A DNA stretch of 64,000 nt from an uncultured Flavobacteriales bacterium (GCA_937925525.1 CALALS010000173.1:1-64000), one strand, 5' to 3'; positions 17,532 to 27,244 are shown, numbered from the stretch's first letter. A program made the numbers and translations. Notes: generated by a model not told the origin, from the sequence alone.

Positions 17532-19049
17532 ATGTCTAAAAAAATTGGAATAGCTTGTTTGGTAATTTTATTAGCATCAACTTTGTTCGCTCAAGAAAAA
17601 GTTAATCCAAATGGGCACAACATTTTTTATTATCCAAACGGAAAAATTTCAAGTGAAGGAAATTTAAAAAATGGAAAACCAGAAGGATACTGGTATAACT
17701 ATTACAATACCGGGATATTAAAATCAGAAGGAAATAGAAAGAATTTTTTACTTGACAGCAGCTGGATTTTTTATAATCCGCAAGGAGATATAAGCACTAT
17801 TATAAATTATGAAAAAGGACTTAAGCATGGAGTAAAAAAAGAGTATAACGATAGTTGTTTTTTAGTAAAAGAAGAGTTTTTTGTTGATGATACGTTGCAC
17901 GGAGAAGTAAAATATTATTACGGAAAAAAAGGAAATCCATTAAAGGAAACTATTCCGTACGAAAAAGGAATAAGAGAAGGAATAGGTTACGAGTATGCAG
18001 AAGATGATCAAAGAATTGTTACGGTTATAAAATATACGAAAGGTTCTATAGAGTATGTAGAGAAAATAAATGCTAAAGACTACAAAGGAAAAAAACAAGG
18101 AAGGTGGCAAGACTTTTACCCTAATGGAAGGCTAAAAAAAGAAGTGGCATATAAAGATGATATGCTTCATGGATATACTAAACAATATGATGAAAACGGA
18201 AAACTATTAAATGCATATTTATATATAAACGGAGAACTTCAGAAAGATGCTGAAGAAGTAATGATATTAGATGTAAAAAAAGAGTATTATAATAACGGAA
18301 AAGTAAAAAGAGAAGGAACTTATAATCTTCTTGGAAAGAAGCAAGGAACATTTAAAGAATACGATACTTCCGGAACAATAGTAGGCACAGAAATTTATAA
18401 AAACGACTTACTGATTGCTAAAGGATTAATAGACGAACTAGGATACAAACAAGGAGACTGGGAATATTATTATTTATCAGGAAAATTAAAGAAAAAAGGA
18501 AGCTATAAAGACGATTTAGAAGAAGGGAATTGGACCTTTTTGTTTGAAACCGGAGAAACAGAACAAAAAGGAAGTTATAGTAACGGAAAGAAAAACGGAG
18601 ATTGGGTTTGGTATTATCCTAGCGGAAATGTTCTTAGAAAAGAGAATTTTAGAAAAGGAAAAGAAGAGGGGTTTATGTTTGAGTTAACCAATGAAGGAGA
18701 TACCATAATAAGAGGAGATTATATAGACGGACAAAGAGACGGATATTGGTATTACCACATGGGAGACCACACAGAAAAAGGAGAATACAGAAACGACAAA
18801 AGATTTGGTGTTTGGGTGTTTTATCACCTCAACGGAAAGAAAAGTTTTGAAGGAAAATTTATTGACGGAGAGCCGGATGGAGAACATATATATTATTACG
18901 AAAACGGAAAAGTTAAGTGGACAGAAAATTATACTTTGGGAACAAAACAAGGAACATGGAAAAAGTACGATGAATATGGAATGGAAGTATTAAGCATAGT
19001 ATATAAAGAAGGTGAAGAATTTAAGATTGACGGAACAAAAATAAAGTAA
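17532..19049 (+). CDS. Exported YwqK/MORN-like repeat protein, large
   Basis: After a signal peptide (MSKKIGIACLVILLASTLFA) the 505 residues consist almost entirely of about 20 repeats of a 22-25-residue unit, YxxNGKxxxEGxYKxGKxxGxW (for example YYNNGKVKREGTYNLLGKKQ and LNGKKSFEGKFIDGEPDGEH). Such proteins are annotated as MORN-like or as YwqK-type antitoxins, but here no toxin gene is adjacent and the protein is exported. It is 6 bases upstream of the PAS kinase and runs with it and the LytTR regulator, so a sensory or envelope role is as likely. Similar proteins lie at 42247 and 48783. Confidence 0.8.
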   Translation: MSKKIGIACLVILLASTLFAQEKVNPNGHNIFYYPNGKISSEGNLKNGKPEGYWYNYYNTGILKSEGNRKNFLLDSSWIFYNPQGDISTIINYEKGLKHGVKKEYNDSCFLVKEEFFVDDTLHGEVKYYYGKKGNPLKETIPYEKGIREGIGYEYAEDDQRIVTVIKYTKGSIEYVEKINAKDYKGKKQGRWQDFYPNGRLKKEVAYKDDMLHGYTKQYDENGKLLNAYLYINGELQKDAEEVMILDVKKEYYNNGKVKREGTYNLLGKKQGTFKEYDTSGTIVGTEIYKNDLLIAKGLIDELGYKQGDWEYYYLSGKLKKKGSYKDDLEEGNWTFLFETGETEQKGSYSNGKKNGDWVWYYPSGNVLRKENFRKGKEEGFMFELTNEGDTIIRGDYIDGQRDGYWYYHMGDHTEKGEYRNDKRFGVWVFYHLNGKKSFEGKFIDGEPDGEHIYYYENGKVKWTENYTLGTKQGTWKKYDEYGMEVLSIVYKEGEEFKIDGTKIK

Positions 19050-19055
19050 AACTTC

Positions 19056-21776
19056 TTGAAAGAAGAATACAAAAATAAAAGCAAAGAAGAGCTAATTAAC
19101 GAACTAACTTCATTAAAAAAGAAGTTTAGTAGTTGGTTTGATTTGGTTGACGGAGAAAAAGAAGTAAATGAAAATGCTTTTGAATTTATATTAAAAAACA
19201 TCAGTGAAGTAATTTATTTTTATAAAAGAGAAGGAGAAAAAAGAACGCTTCAACTTCAAGGGGCAGACCCGGAAAAGATTTTTGGATACTCTAGCAAAGA
19301 GTATATAAACATGTCCGATAAAAATAAGCTGCTAGAGAGGATACACCAAAATGATTTACAAACAATAAAAAGCTCTGTAGATAGGCTACTATCTGAAAAA
19401 AAGGCGGTTTCTTTTAAGTATAGGTTTAAACCTAAAGGAGAAGAAAAGTATAAATGGATATTGGAAAGAATGTATCCAATAATTGGAGAGAACGAAGAAG
19501 ACATAACCATTACCGGAGTTATATCTGATATTACTGACACCGTATCATCCAAACAAGAACTAACCGAACAGCAAAAAGAGCTTTCTTTTATCCTTGAGAA
19601 CATAGACCAGGTAATTTACCTAAACGTGATAGAAAACGGAAAAATGGTTTCTAAATACGTAAGCTCTAATTTTAAAAAGTTCTACGGCTTTGAATATTCT
19701 GAGTTAGAAGAAATAAAAAACAAAGGAAAAATAATAGAAAGAATACATCCGGATGATGTAAAAGGAATTTTTACCAACGAAAAAATAGTAAGAGAGAAGA
19801 AAAAAAGCACAACACAATACAGGTTTCTTCAAAAAAACAAAAAAGAATATATATGGCTTGAAGAAGTAGAGTTTCCTCAAAAAGATGAAATGGGAAACAT
19901 TACGTCTGTAATAGGTATTGTTAGAAACATTACCGAACTAAAAGAAAAAGAAAGCCTGTTAGAAAAAAGAGAATTAAGATACAGAAACCTCTTTGAAAGG
20001 AATCTGGCAGGGGTTTACAGAACAAGAGAAAACGGAGAAGTAATAGAGTGTAACGACTCTTTTGCAAAAATGCTAGGATATAAAAAAGCAAAAGAACTAA
20101 TAGGAAAAGATGTAAAAAAACACTATCTAAAAGATGGCGACAGAGAAGATTACTTAAAAAACCTTCAACAAGAAGGGTTTAAAACAAACATAAAACATCA
20201 ACTTGTTAGAAAAGACGGAAAAGTAATTTGGGTTTTAGTAAACTCTTCCTTCATAAAAAATGAAGAAGAAGAACCTTTTTTAGAAGGAACGCTAATAGAC
20301 ATTACCGAAACGGTAAAATACGAACAAACCATATCAAAAAGAGAAAAAAGCTACCGCCAATTAATAGAAAACTCTCCGTACGGAATAATAATTCACAAAA
20401 GAGGAACGGTCTTATATGCGAATAAGCGTGCAGCAGAAATATTGAACTATAAAAACGCAAGTGAAATAATTAATAAAAACGGATACGACTTTATAAAAAA
20501 AGAGCAGCTGGAAATAGCAAAAAAAATGTATCCCGATCTGGCTAAAGTGTCTGATGTTGATCACATAGAAATGAAAGTAAAAGACGCCAACGGAAAGCTA
20601 TTGGAAGTAGAGCTTAAGCCGGTGTTGTGTGATTGGGAAGGAGAAAAAGCAGTTCAGGTATCTTTCAGAGATATATCGTTTAAAAAACAACTAGAAGAAG
20701 AAAAAGTAAGATCTAAAATAATAGAAGCCTCAAACAAGCTGCTAAAAAAAGAAATTACCGAAAGAAAGAAAATAGAAAGAAAGCTTTTTGAAAATGAACG
20801 ATACACAAGAAGCATTATAGATAGCTCCATTGATATGATTTGCTCTACCAATAAAGACGGCTATATTGTTGAGTACAACCAAACGGCAGAGAAGATATTC
20901 GGATATTCACCCCAAGAAATAATAGGCAAACACGCCAACATTCTTTACGCCAATAAGGAAGAAAGAGAAAAAGTTTCAAAACGACTAAAAGAAACCGGAT
21001 TTTTTAAAGGAGAGGTAGAAAATGTTAAAAAGAACGGAGAAAAATTTGTTTCTTATTTAACAGCATCATTCATTTATGACGAAGGAAAAAACATTGTGGG
21101 GTCAATGGGTATTTCAAGAGATATTACAGAAGAAATTAAACAGAAAAAAGAATTAGAAAGCTCGCTTAGAGAAAAAGAAGTCTTGCTTCAAGAGGTTCAC
21201 CATAGAGTAAAAAACAACCTTCAAATAATTTCCAGTATACTCAACTTACAATCTTCTTACATCAGCGACAAAAAAATTCTTAACATTTTAAAAGAAAGTC
21301 AAAACAGGATAAAGTCCATGTCTTACATTCATGAAAATCTTTATCAAACCAATGACTTTTCTAAGGTAAACTTCGGAGAATATATCAGAAACTTATCCTC
21401 TAATCTTTTACTAACATATCTTCAGCCGGGAAAAAAAGTTAATTTAAAAATTGATGTTGAAGATGTTTTTTTTAATTTAGACCTGGCAATACCATGTGGG
21501 TTAATTATTAACGAACTATTAACCAACGCACTTAAATATGCGTTTCCATCAAAAAAATCTGGAGACATTGAAATTGTGATGAAGAAAAGCGGGCAAGACA
21601 TTCTGTTGAGCATAGGAGATAATGGAGTGGGAATGGATGAGAAAATTGACATTGAAAAAACAGAAACGCTGGGATTGCAATTAGTTAGTTCCTTGGCAAG
21701 CCAAATAGATGCAGAAATAAAGGTGGAGCTAAAGAAAGGAACAAAATTTATGATTGAATTTAAACTATACGAATAA
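19056..21776 (+). CDS. Soluble multi-PAS sensor histidine kinase (HisKA_2 type)
   Basis: A TTG start (MKEEYKNKSKEELINELTSL) opens a 906-residue kinase without membrane segments. Five PAS/PAC units can be followed at roughly 48-172, 173-300, 305-425, 427-550 and 578-700 (each ending in a motif like VISDITDT, IVRNITEL, TLIDITET, SFRDISFK, ISRDITEE). The kinase part has the HisKA_2 phosphoacceptor region EVHHRVKNNLQIISSILNLQ and an HATPase domain (IINELLTNALKYAFP, DNGVGMDE, GLQLVSSL). It should sense an intracellular signal and phosphorylate the LytTR regulator encoded 3 bases downstream. Confidence 0.92.
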   Translation: MKEEYKNKSKEELINELTSLKKKFSSWFDLVDGEKEVNENAFEFILKNISEVIYFYKREGEKRTLQLQGADPEKIFGYSSKEYINMSDKNKLLERIHQNDLQTIKSSVDRLLSEKKAVSFKYRFKPKGEEKYKWILERMYPIIGENEEDITITGVISDITDTVSSKQELTEQQKELSFILENIDQVIYLNVIENGKMVSKYVSSNFKKFYGFEYSELEEIKNKGKIIERIHPDDVKGIFTNEKIVREKKKSTTQYRFLQKNKKEYIWLEEVEFPQKDEMGNITSVIGIVRNITELKEKESLLEKRELRYRNLFERNLAGVYRTRENGEVIECNDSFAKMLGYKKAKELIGKDVKKHYLKDGDREDYLKNLQQEGFKTNIKHQLVRKDGKVIWVLVNSSFIKNEEEEPFLEGTLIDITETVKYEQTISKREKSYRQLIENSPYGIIIHKRGTVLYANKRAAEILNYKNASEIINKNGYDFIKKEQLEIAKKMYPDLAKVSDVDHIEMKVKDANGKLLEVELKPVLCDWEGEKAVQVSFRDISFKKQLEEEKVRSKIIEASNKLLKKEITERKKIERKLFENERYTRSIIDSSIDMICSTNKDGYIVEYNQTAEKIFGYSPQEIIGKHANILYANKEEREKVSKRLKETGFFKGEVENVKKNGEKFVSYLTASFIYDEGKNIVGSMGISRDITEEIKQKKELESSLREKEVLLQEVHHRVKNNLQIISSILNLQSSYISDKKILNILKESQNRIKSMSYIHENLYQTNDFSKVNFGEYIRNLSSNLLLTYLQPGKKVNLKIDVEDVFFNLDLAIPCGLIINELLTNALKYAFPSKKSGDIEIVMKKSGQDILLSIGDNGVGMDEKIDIEKTETLGLQLVSSLASQIDAEIKVELKKGTKFMIEFKLYE

Positions 21777-21779
21777 AAA

Positions 21780-22532
21780 ATGGCCAAGTATAACATATTA
21801 GTTGTCGAAGACGAGAGCATCGTTTCCAAAGACATCCAAAACAGCCTTAAAAAAATGGGCTATAATGTTGTTGGTTCTGCCATGACAGGAGAGAAGGCCA
21901 TTGAATTGGCAAATGCCGAAAAACCAGACTTAGTGTTGATGGACATTATGCTAAAAGGAGAAATGAACGGTATTCAAGCCGCAGAAAAAATAAAAGCAGA
22001 ATTGGCCATACCGGTAATCTTTTTAACAGCCTATGCCGATGAAGCTACGCTGAGCAAAGCAAAAGTTACCGAACCTCACGGATATATCATTAAACCGTTT
22101 AAAGAAATAGACCTGCACACCTCTATAGAAATGGCGCTATACAAGCACAACAAAGAAAAAGAAGTGCTTAAAGAAAGAGATATGCTTTATTCTTTAATGG
22201 AGGGCGGACAATCATCAGGAGAAATTTTTGTGAAGGCAAATTCACAACTGGTAAAAGTAAAAAATGCCGACATAATGTTAATTGAAGCAATGAAAGACTA
22301 CATTGTTATCAACACTAAAAAAGAAAAATACACCATCCATTCAACCATGAAAGACATAGAGGAAAAGCTTCCGTCTAATGAATTTCAAAGAATACACCGC
22401 TCGTTTATTGTTAGCATTGACAAAATAAAAGCCATAGAGCAAAACAATGTAATTATTGACGGGCACGATGACCCAATTCCTATTGGCGGCTCTTACAAAG
22501 ACCAATTGTTTAAACGACTAAACCTAATTTAA
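21780..22532 (+). CDS. LytTR-family response regulator
   Basis: The receiver domain (residues 1-125) has the acidic pocket VVEDE, phosphoacceptor Asp55 in VLMDIM, Thr in FLTAY and Lys in IKPF. A LytTR DNA-binding domain follows (about 150-247: IMLIEAMKDYIVINTKKEKY, then FQRIHRSFIVSIDKI). Encoded 3 bases after the PAS histidine kinase, so the two form a two-component pair. The target genes are not evident; autoregulation of the run from 17532 to 23552 is possible. Confidence 0.93.
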   Translation: MAKYNILVVEDESIVSKDIQNSLKKMGYNVVGSAMTGEKAIELANAEKPDLVLMDIMLKGEMNGIQAAEKIKAELAIPVIFLTAYADEATLSKAKVTEPHGYIIKPFKEIDLHTSIEMALYKHNKEKEVLKERDMLYSLMEGGQSSGEIFVKANSQLVKVKNADIMLIEAMKDYIVINTKKEKYTIHSTMKDIEEKLPSNEFQRIHRSFIVSIDKIKAIEQNNVIIDGHDDPIPIGGSYKDQLFKRLNLI

Positions 22533-22535
22533 AGC

Positions 22536-23552
22536 GTGAGTGACTTTAATCCAAGCTCTGTTGGCGTAAGTAACGGAAACATTTTTGGCTTGCCACAACC
22601 TTACGAATTATCTAAAGTTATTGCCATTACAGTTCCCTGGGAAGTAACCGCATCTTATGGCTCAGGAACATCTGAAGCCCCTCAAAAAATGATTGAAGAG
22701 TCTATACAAATAGACCTTTACGACCCTGATTTAGAAAACAGCTGGGCGTATGGCATCTTTTCGTTAAATAACCTTGATAAATGGAAAGCCAAAAACGATG
22801 AGTTAAGAAAAAAGGTGGTTGCCTATCAAGAGGACTTAGCAGAAGGAAAGGAAGAAGATGCGCACGAACAAACCATAGAAGAAGTAAATCAACAGGCAGA
22901 ACTTTTAAAAGAAGAAATTAAAACCCTTGCTAAAGAAATACTAAACAAAAACAAACTTCCCTCACTACTTGGCGGAGACCACAGCACCCCCCTGGGTTTA
23001 ATAGAAGCCCTGAATGAAAAGGGAAAGCCATTTTCTATTTTACAAGTTGACGCACATGCCGACTTAAGAATTGCTTACGAAGGCTTTGAATACTCACATG
23101 CCTCCATTATGCACAACGCACTACAAAATGATAATGTAGAAAAACTAGTACAAGTGGGCATAAGAGATATTTGCGAAGAAGAAATAGACTACATTAATAA
23201 CTCAGAAGGAAGAATAAAAACCTTTTTTGACAACGACTTAAAAGCAGCACAATTTGGTGGTACCACCTGGCACGACCAGTGTCAGAAAATACTCAACAGT
23301 TTAACCGATGAGGTGTATGTGTCTTTTGATATAGATGCGCTTGACCCGCAATATTGTCCGGGAACCGGAACACCCGTACCTGGAGGCTTGTCTTACAATC
23401 AAGCCGTTTATTTAATTACTGAGCTCGCCAAGTCAGGAAGAAAAATTATAGGCTTTGACTTAAACGAAGTGGGTAACTCTACTTACGATGCCATTGTGGG
23501 CGCAAGGCTTTTCTTTAAGCTGTGCAATATGATGTACTTGTCTAACAAGTAA
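22536..23552 (+). CDS. Arginase/agmatinase-family ureohydrolase
   Basis: Starts at GTG 22536, 3 bases after the LytTR regulator. The 338 residues hold all manganese-binding signatures of the ureohydrolase family: LLGGDHSTPLG (His), VDAHADLR (Asp, His, Asp) and SFDIDALDP (two Asp). An extra charged helical segment lies near residues 90-140 (EDLAEGKEEDAHEQTIEEVNQQ), seen in Bacteroidota members. The substrate (agmatine, arginine, formiminoglutamate or another guanidine) cannot be told from sequence by eye. The position behind a two-component pair may mean regulated nitrogen use. Confidence 0.88.
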   Translation: MSDFNPSSVGVSNGNIFGLPQPYELSKVIAITVPWEVTASYGSGTSEAPQKMIEESIQIDLYDPDLENSWAYGIFSLNNLDKWKAKNDELRKKVVAYQEDLAEGKEEDAHEQTIEEVNQQAELLKEEIKTLAKEILNKNKLPSLLGGDHSTPLGLIEALNEKGKPFSILQVDAHADLRIAYEGFEYSHASIMHNALQNDNVEKLVQVGIRDICEEEIDYINNSEGRIKTFFDNDLKAAQFGGTTWHDQCQKILNSLTDEVYVSFDIDALDPQYCPGTGTPVPGGLSYNQAVYLITELAKSGRKIIGFDLNEVGNSTYDAIVGARLFFKLCNMMYLSNK

Positions 23553-23565
23553 AAAACATTGGCGT

Positions 23566-24801
23566 TTAACGAGAAGAGATAACCAACTTTTCAATTTTTC
23601 TTCCTTTTTCACTATCAATCATTACGTAATATATGCCCGGAGGAAAAGCACTAACATCAAGAGAGTCTAGCTCAGAACCGAACTCATAAACTCTTTGACC
23701 AAAAGAATTAAGCAAAAACACAGCGTTTACCCCTTCCATGTTTTTAATTGAAAAGAAGGAAGAAGCCGGATTTGGAAAAACAACAGGCTGCTTGCTTAAC
23801 AAAGGAGCTTCTTTTGTATTCATTGGCACTTTAAATTTTCCTTTGAAAAAATCCCATGCTTCAAAAGCCATTTCAATATCTCCGTTTTGATTTCCAAGAG
23901 CCATCGGAACCAGAGGAAAAGGATATCTTTGAACAGCACTGGGGTCAGCATGTCCTCCACTGGTTATTTTATAGAAAACAACACAAGTGTTATTAAGTCC
24001 GTTTTTATATTCATATTTTGTAACCGTACAGCCATCAGCAGTAAAGGTGTTGGGAAGGTTTGTTGTTACGGGAGTTGTGCTGGTTCCGTTTCTCATAACC
24101 CAATAGCTTACGGTTGTGTCGGCAGGAAACACCTCTCCTCTGTTTCCGTTCATTTGACCGCCCTGATAGGGACACAACGGGTCTGAAGTGCCATTCATAA
24201 ATAAAGCCGAAACAGGCATCGTTGAATGAGTACACTCTGAGTTTACCGCATTTGAAGCGACAATAGAAGCAAAAGCAGCAATTTTTTCGGGAGCTTCTTG
24301 CGCCAGCCTGATGCACATGTGTCCTCCATTAGATGTTCCGTTTGCATAAACCCTTGTAGAGTCAGCCTGATAGGTGTTTACAAGGAAATCAACGGTTGTT
24401 CGCATAAACAAAACATCATCTTCTTCAGAGTTTCCGGTTGCATCACCCCTACAATCGTTCCACCCCATTGTTGAATCGGTGGCATATCCGTTAGGGATAA
24501 ACAAGATGAGATTGTTTTTTTTGGCTATAGAAAGCCAGGGCCTGTAAGGAGCTACTATGGTTGAATCATAAACTCCATTAGTATCTAAGCCAATAATGTT
24601 GTTGCTGGTATTACCATACCCATGAAGCAATATTACTATAGGAGAATTAACGGTGGTGTCAGGGACAAATAAGTTATATTCTCGGGTTATATTTCCAATA
24701 TTAATGGTTTGATTAAGCATTAAGGTGTCATTTTGTGAAGTGGCAAAAAGCGGAAATAATATTAAAAGCGCTAAAACCCTTATTGAGCAGAGAAGTTTCA
24801 T
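23566..24801 (-). CDS. T9SS-sorted polyhydroxybutyrate-depolymerase / feruloyl-esterase-like hydrolase
   Basis: Signal peptide MKLLCSIRVLALLILFP (ATG 24801; frame open 10 codons further). The alpha/beta-hydrolase core resembles LpqC-type esterases: oxyanion region LLHGYGN, nucleophile serine in ANGTSNGGHMC, an Asp after LFMNGTSDPLCPY and a His in TSGGHADPS. The last 75 residues (VVFPNPASSFFSIKNM to KLVISSR) are a type IX sorting domain, so it is secreted and probably attached to the cell surface. It should cut ester bonds in polymers; the substrate is unknown. Confidence 0.87.
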   Translation of the reverse strand: MKLLCSIRVLALLILFPLFATSQNDTLMLNQTINIGNITREYNLFVPDTTVNSPIVILLHGYGNTSNNIIGLDTNGVYDSTIVAPYRPWLSIAKKNNLILFIPNGYATDSTMGWNDCRGDATGNSEEDDVLFMRTTVDFLVNTYQADSTRVYANGTSNGGHMCIRLAQEAPEKIAAFASIVASNAVNSECTHSTMPVSALFMNGTSDPLCPYQGGQMNGNRGEVFPADTTVSYWVMRNGTSTTPVTTNLPNTFTADGCTVTKYEYKNGLNNTCVVFYKITSGGHADPSAVQRYPFPLVPMALGNQNGDIEMAFEAWDFFKGKFKVPMNTKEAPLLSKQPVVFPNPASSFFSIKNMEGVNAVFLLNSFGQRVYEFGSELDSLDVSAFPPGIYYVMIDSEKGRKIEKLVISSR

Positions 24802-24886
24802 CATTATTTTTTTTAAAATATTTGATGCCAAAAGTAGCTCAGAAAAAACGAAGAACTAATTAACAAAAGATAATTAATTACCGGCA

Positions 24887-25480
24887 TTAATCATTTTGTT
24901 TTTGAGAAATTCGTTTTCTTATTCTACTCAGAGAAACGGGCGTTATTCCTAAAACACTAGCCAGGTGTTTGTCCTTTACCCTGTTATTTATACTCGGAAA
25001 TTTTTTTACAAAAGATAAATATCTTTCCTCCGGAGTCATTAAAACAAAAGACTCCACTCGCTCATTAGATTCTTTCAAAAGACTTAAAAGAGCAAACTTT
25101 CTGTTTTTTTCTAGCTTAATATTTCTGTCTAAAACCGCTTGTAGGTCTTCATAGCTAATAAAATGAACCTTGGTGTCTTCTAATGCTTCAAAGGTAAACC
25201 GTGAGGCTTTGTTGTAAAAAAGATAATCGGCATTTGCAAAGATTTGACCCTCAGCAACAATTCTAAAGGTAATCTCATCGCCATTTTCATTAAAGGTAAA
25301 GATCCTTATTAAGCCCTTATTAATAAAATAGACATTATCGTTTGTTGAACCTTCGGGAAAAATTATTTCTCCTTGACCGAACTCTTGACTATGTGTGTGC
25401 TTAATAAAAGCATGAAGATCTGTAGGGCTTAGGTTTTTCCCAAACTGATAAATTTTCTTGAGTCTTTCAAAGGTTAACAT
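24887..25480 (-). CDS. Crp/Fnr-family transcription regulator
   Basis: A 197-residue regulator with an N-terminal cyclic-nucleotide-binding-like beta roll (EIIFPEGSTNDNVYFINKGLIRIF) and a C-terminal helix-turn-helix (KHLASVLGITPVSLSRIRKR). The glycine/arginine cAMP-binding signature is not complete, and no cysteine cluster for an FNR-type iron-sulphur centre is seen, so the effector is unknown. Monocistronic between two minus-strand genes. Confidence 0.9.
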   Translation of the reverse strand: MLTFERLKKIYQFGKNLSPTDLHAFIKHTHSQEFGQGEIIFPEGSTNDNVYFINKGLIRIFTFNENGDEITFRIVAEGQIFANADYLFYNKASRFTFEALEDTKVHFISYEDLQAVLDRNIKLEKNRKFALLSLLKESNERVESFVLMTPEERYLSFVKKFPSINNRVKDKHLASVLGITPVSLSRIRKRISQKQND

Positions 25481-25549
25481 AAAAAGTGTTTATTTAGTCT
25501 CTACGGCCTTTATGGTTATTTTCCCAGTTGTTGGTGAGGCGCACTTCAT

Positions 25550-25957
25550 TTATTGAAAATGGTTATGAAAAGTTTTAAAAGACTCCTCAAGCTCAGAAAT
25601 AATATTCTCAGCTTCTTCAATATTATTTGCTTTTGAAAGGTTGTCAATAAGCTCCATGTGCGGCAGAAGCCATTTATGCAGTTCATCATGGCTTTCTCCT
25701 TTCATGTTACAGCTTTGAATTAAGGCATTGTTCTGTGCTGTAAGGTTTTCCGCAAGCGTGTGATAATCTTTATCTTGTTTAGAAATAAATTCGTTTAATA
25801 TTTCATTTCCCTTTACAATGTGCGGTTTCATTTCACTGTTAACAACCCATTTTTCACCGTTGTTTAATTTGATTTCGCCCTCTGGATGATTAGAGTTGCA
25901 GGCAAATAAAGCAGCTATTGCTACCATCATCAATATTAGCTGTTGTAATTTTTTCAT
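25550..25957 (-). CDS. Small lipoprotein of unknown function
   Basis: A 135-residue lipoprotein with lipobox IAALFAC (Cys20). The body is mostly helical with histidines near the end (FKTFHNHFQ) and in the middle (ESHDELHKWLLPHMELIDNL), which could bind a metal. No family recognised with confidence. Upstream lies a degenerate copy of the cassette head sequence, so it may border a former cassette array. Confidence 0.72.
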   Translation of the reverse strand: MKKLQQLILMMVAIAALFACNSNHPEGEIKLNNGEKWVVNSEMKPHIVKGNEILNEFISKQDKDYHTLAENLTAQNNALIQSCNMKGESHDELHKWLLPHMELIDNLSKANNIEEAENIISELEESFKTFHNHFQ

Positions 25958-25970
25958 TTTTATCTTTTTT

Positions 25971-26072
25971 ATGTGCCGAAGGCAGTTGCTTTTTTATAAT
26001 CTGTTTACCGACTTATTTGTTACTTTCAAAATAGCACAACCTCATCCTATTACATATAAATATTGTTGTGCG
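25971..26072 (-). repeat. Degenerate cassette site E (5' half-site plus cassette-head remnant)
   Basis: Read on the minus strand: core GCACAAC (26071-26065) with spacer AAT, then an 18-base arm ATTTATATGTAATAGGAT (26061-26044) that has A at positions 7 and 12, as in the complete sites. No matching 3' arm follows. About 55 bases on there is GCAACTGCCTTCGGCACATA, a variant of the head sequence found after arrays A and B. It reads as a site that lost its 3' half. Confidence 0.45.
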
Positions 26073-26083
26073 ATTGTTTGCTC

Positions 26084-26569
26084 TTATTTTTCATCAGACA
26101 CATAATTGATTGACGTTATATACCATTTGTCATTAAGCTTCAATAGGCTAAACAAATCATATCCCTTCCACTCAATTAATTCATTTTCGTTACCAAACTT
26201 TGCTTCATATTTTACCCAAACAGAAGCAATGTTGTTTTTTATGTCAACATCTATCATTATTGGTTTTTCTTCAAAAATGGGCTGGCTGTCAGGCCCATTG
26301 GCAGTTTGTGCAACAAATTCCGATATGGTGTTTGTAAAAACCAGAGGGCTTGTGTCTGATGTGTCAAGCCAAATAGTTGTTAAGGTGGCTTTTTCTGAAA
26401 ATAAATCTTGGTAGGCGGACCAATTTCTAGAAGACATTACCTCATAATAATTAACTATAAAAGCTTCAACCTCCTTAGTTTTTAGATTATAGCTTGTATC
26501 TGTTGTATTGTCGTCACAACTTAATAAAGCGAGAGAAAAACAAAAGCATGCAATAAAGTGTTTTTTCAT
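26084..26569 (-). CDS. SnoaL/NTF2-like lipoprotein
   Basis: Lipobox LALLSC (Cys18) and a 161-residue NTF2-like fold: EVEAFIVNYYEVMSSRNWSA, FSEKATLTTIWLD and the strand IASVWVKYEAKFGNENELIEW are typical of SnoaL-like or nuclear-transport-factor-2-like domains that bind small molecules. Starts 2 bases after the SRPBCC gene stop on the minus strand, so the pair is an operon. The pair lies between cassette half-sites D and E and may be former cassette cargo. Confidence 0.72.
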   Translation of the reverse strand: MKKHFIACFCFSLALLSCDDNTTDTSYNLKTKEVEAFIVNYYEVMSSRNWSAYQDLFSEKATLTTIWLDTSDTSPLVFTNTISEFVAQTANGPDSQPIFEEKPIMIDVDIKNNIASVWVKYEAKFGNENELIEWKGYDLFSLLKLNDKWYITSINYVSDEK

Positions 26570-26571
26570 AA

Positions 26572-27066
26572 CTAACTATTTACCAGGCCTTTGGTTTCGT
26601 CTTGTCGGAGGCCTTTAGCGTGTAATGTTATATCATGCTCCAAATATGCTTTTAGGTTTGTAAGCCAAAAAGTCCAACCTGTTATACAGCCAACAAAAAC
26701 ATCCATCTTACTTTTTTCATCAGTTGGAATATCTTCCTGGGTCAGTTCAATTTCGGTACCATTTGAAACTTCATTGAGCTTGACAATAACGATACCGCCA
26801 GAACCAAATGTATATGATATCAGGTCTTTGCCGTTTGCCTTAAGAACTTGCCCCTTTTCTGTAAAATCCCAATTATTCCATTTCCACAGGAAACTATCTC
26901 CTTTTTGAACAAGCTCATCAGCTTGCCTTTGCTTACTTCCAAAAAAATAATCTGCTTTTTCGAGAAACCAGGTTTCAAGTTGACCTTTTGTCGCCCAACT
27001 ACGATAAACAGAGTCGATAGGCTTATTTATCCAAATTCTTTTTGTGAATGTATTCCAAGTTTTCAT
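26572..27066 (-). CDS. SRPBCC/AHSA1-domain protein
   Basis: The 164 residues form a START/Bet v 1-like (AHSA1) domain: KRIWINKPIDSVYRSWATKG, LETWFLEKADY, GTEIELTQEDIPTDE and the closing helix GWTFWLTNLKAYLEHDI. Such proteins bind hydrophobic ligands or act as Hsp90-activator homologues; the ligand is unknown. The ATG lies just after half-site D, and the SnoaL-like lipoprotein follows 2 bases downstream. No signal peptide. Confidence 0.85.
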   Translation of the reverse strand: MKTWNTFTKRIWINKPIDSVYRSWATKGQLETWFLEKADYFFGSKQRQADELVQKGDSFLWKWNNWDFTEKGQVLKANGKDLISYTFGSGGIVIVKLNEVSNGTEIELTQEDIPTDEKSKMDVFVGCITGWTFWLTNLKAYLEHDITLHAKGLRQDETKGLVNS

Positions 27067-27082
27067 GGTTTATCTGTTTTAA

Positions 27083-27119
27083 ATGACGCCTAAAACCAAC
27101 CGTGTATGGCGAGAAAGAG
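27083..27119 (-). repeat. Cassette half-site D (3' arm and core)
   Basis: Read on the minus strand: arm CTCTTTCTCGCCATACAC (27119-27102, with C at positions 7 and 12), spacer GGTTG, then GTTTTAGGCGTCAT. The arm end and the sequence after the core match site A1 (CTCGCCATACAC, then GGCGTCAT and AAAA), and like A1 it stands just before a cargo gene. No 5' arm is found within 130 bases upstream. Confidence 0.5.
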
Positions 27120-27244
27120 TATTTCGTAGGAAACCTTAAAAATGGCATATACCATAGAATCTAACATAATTAACCATAAAAATAACACTTTTTAACAAAG
27201 ATTTTTCATCTATTCATATAATAAATTATTTGGTGGTTGCGTTT

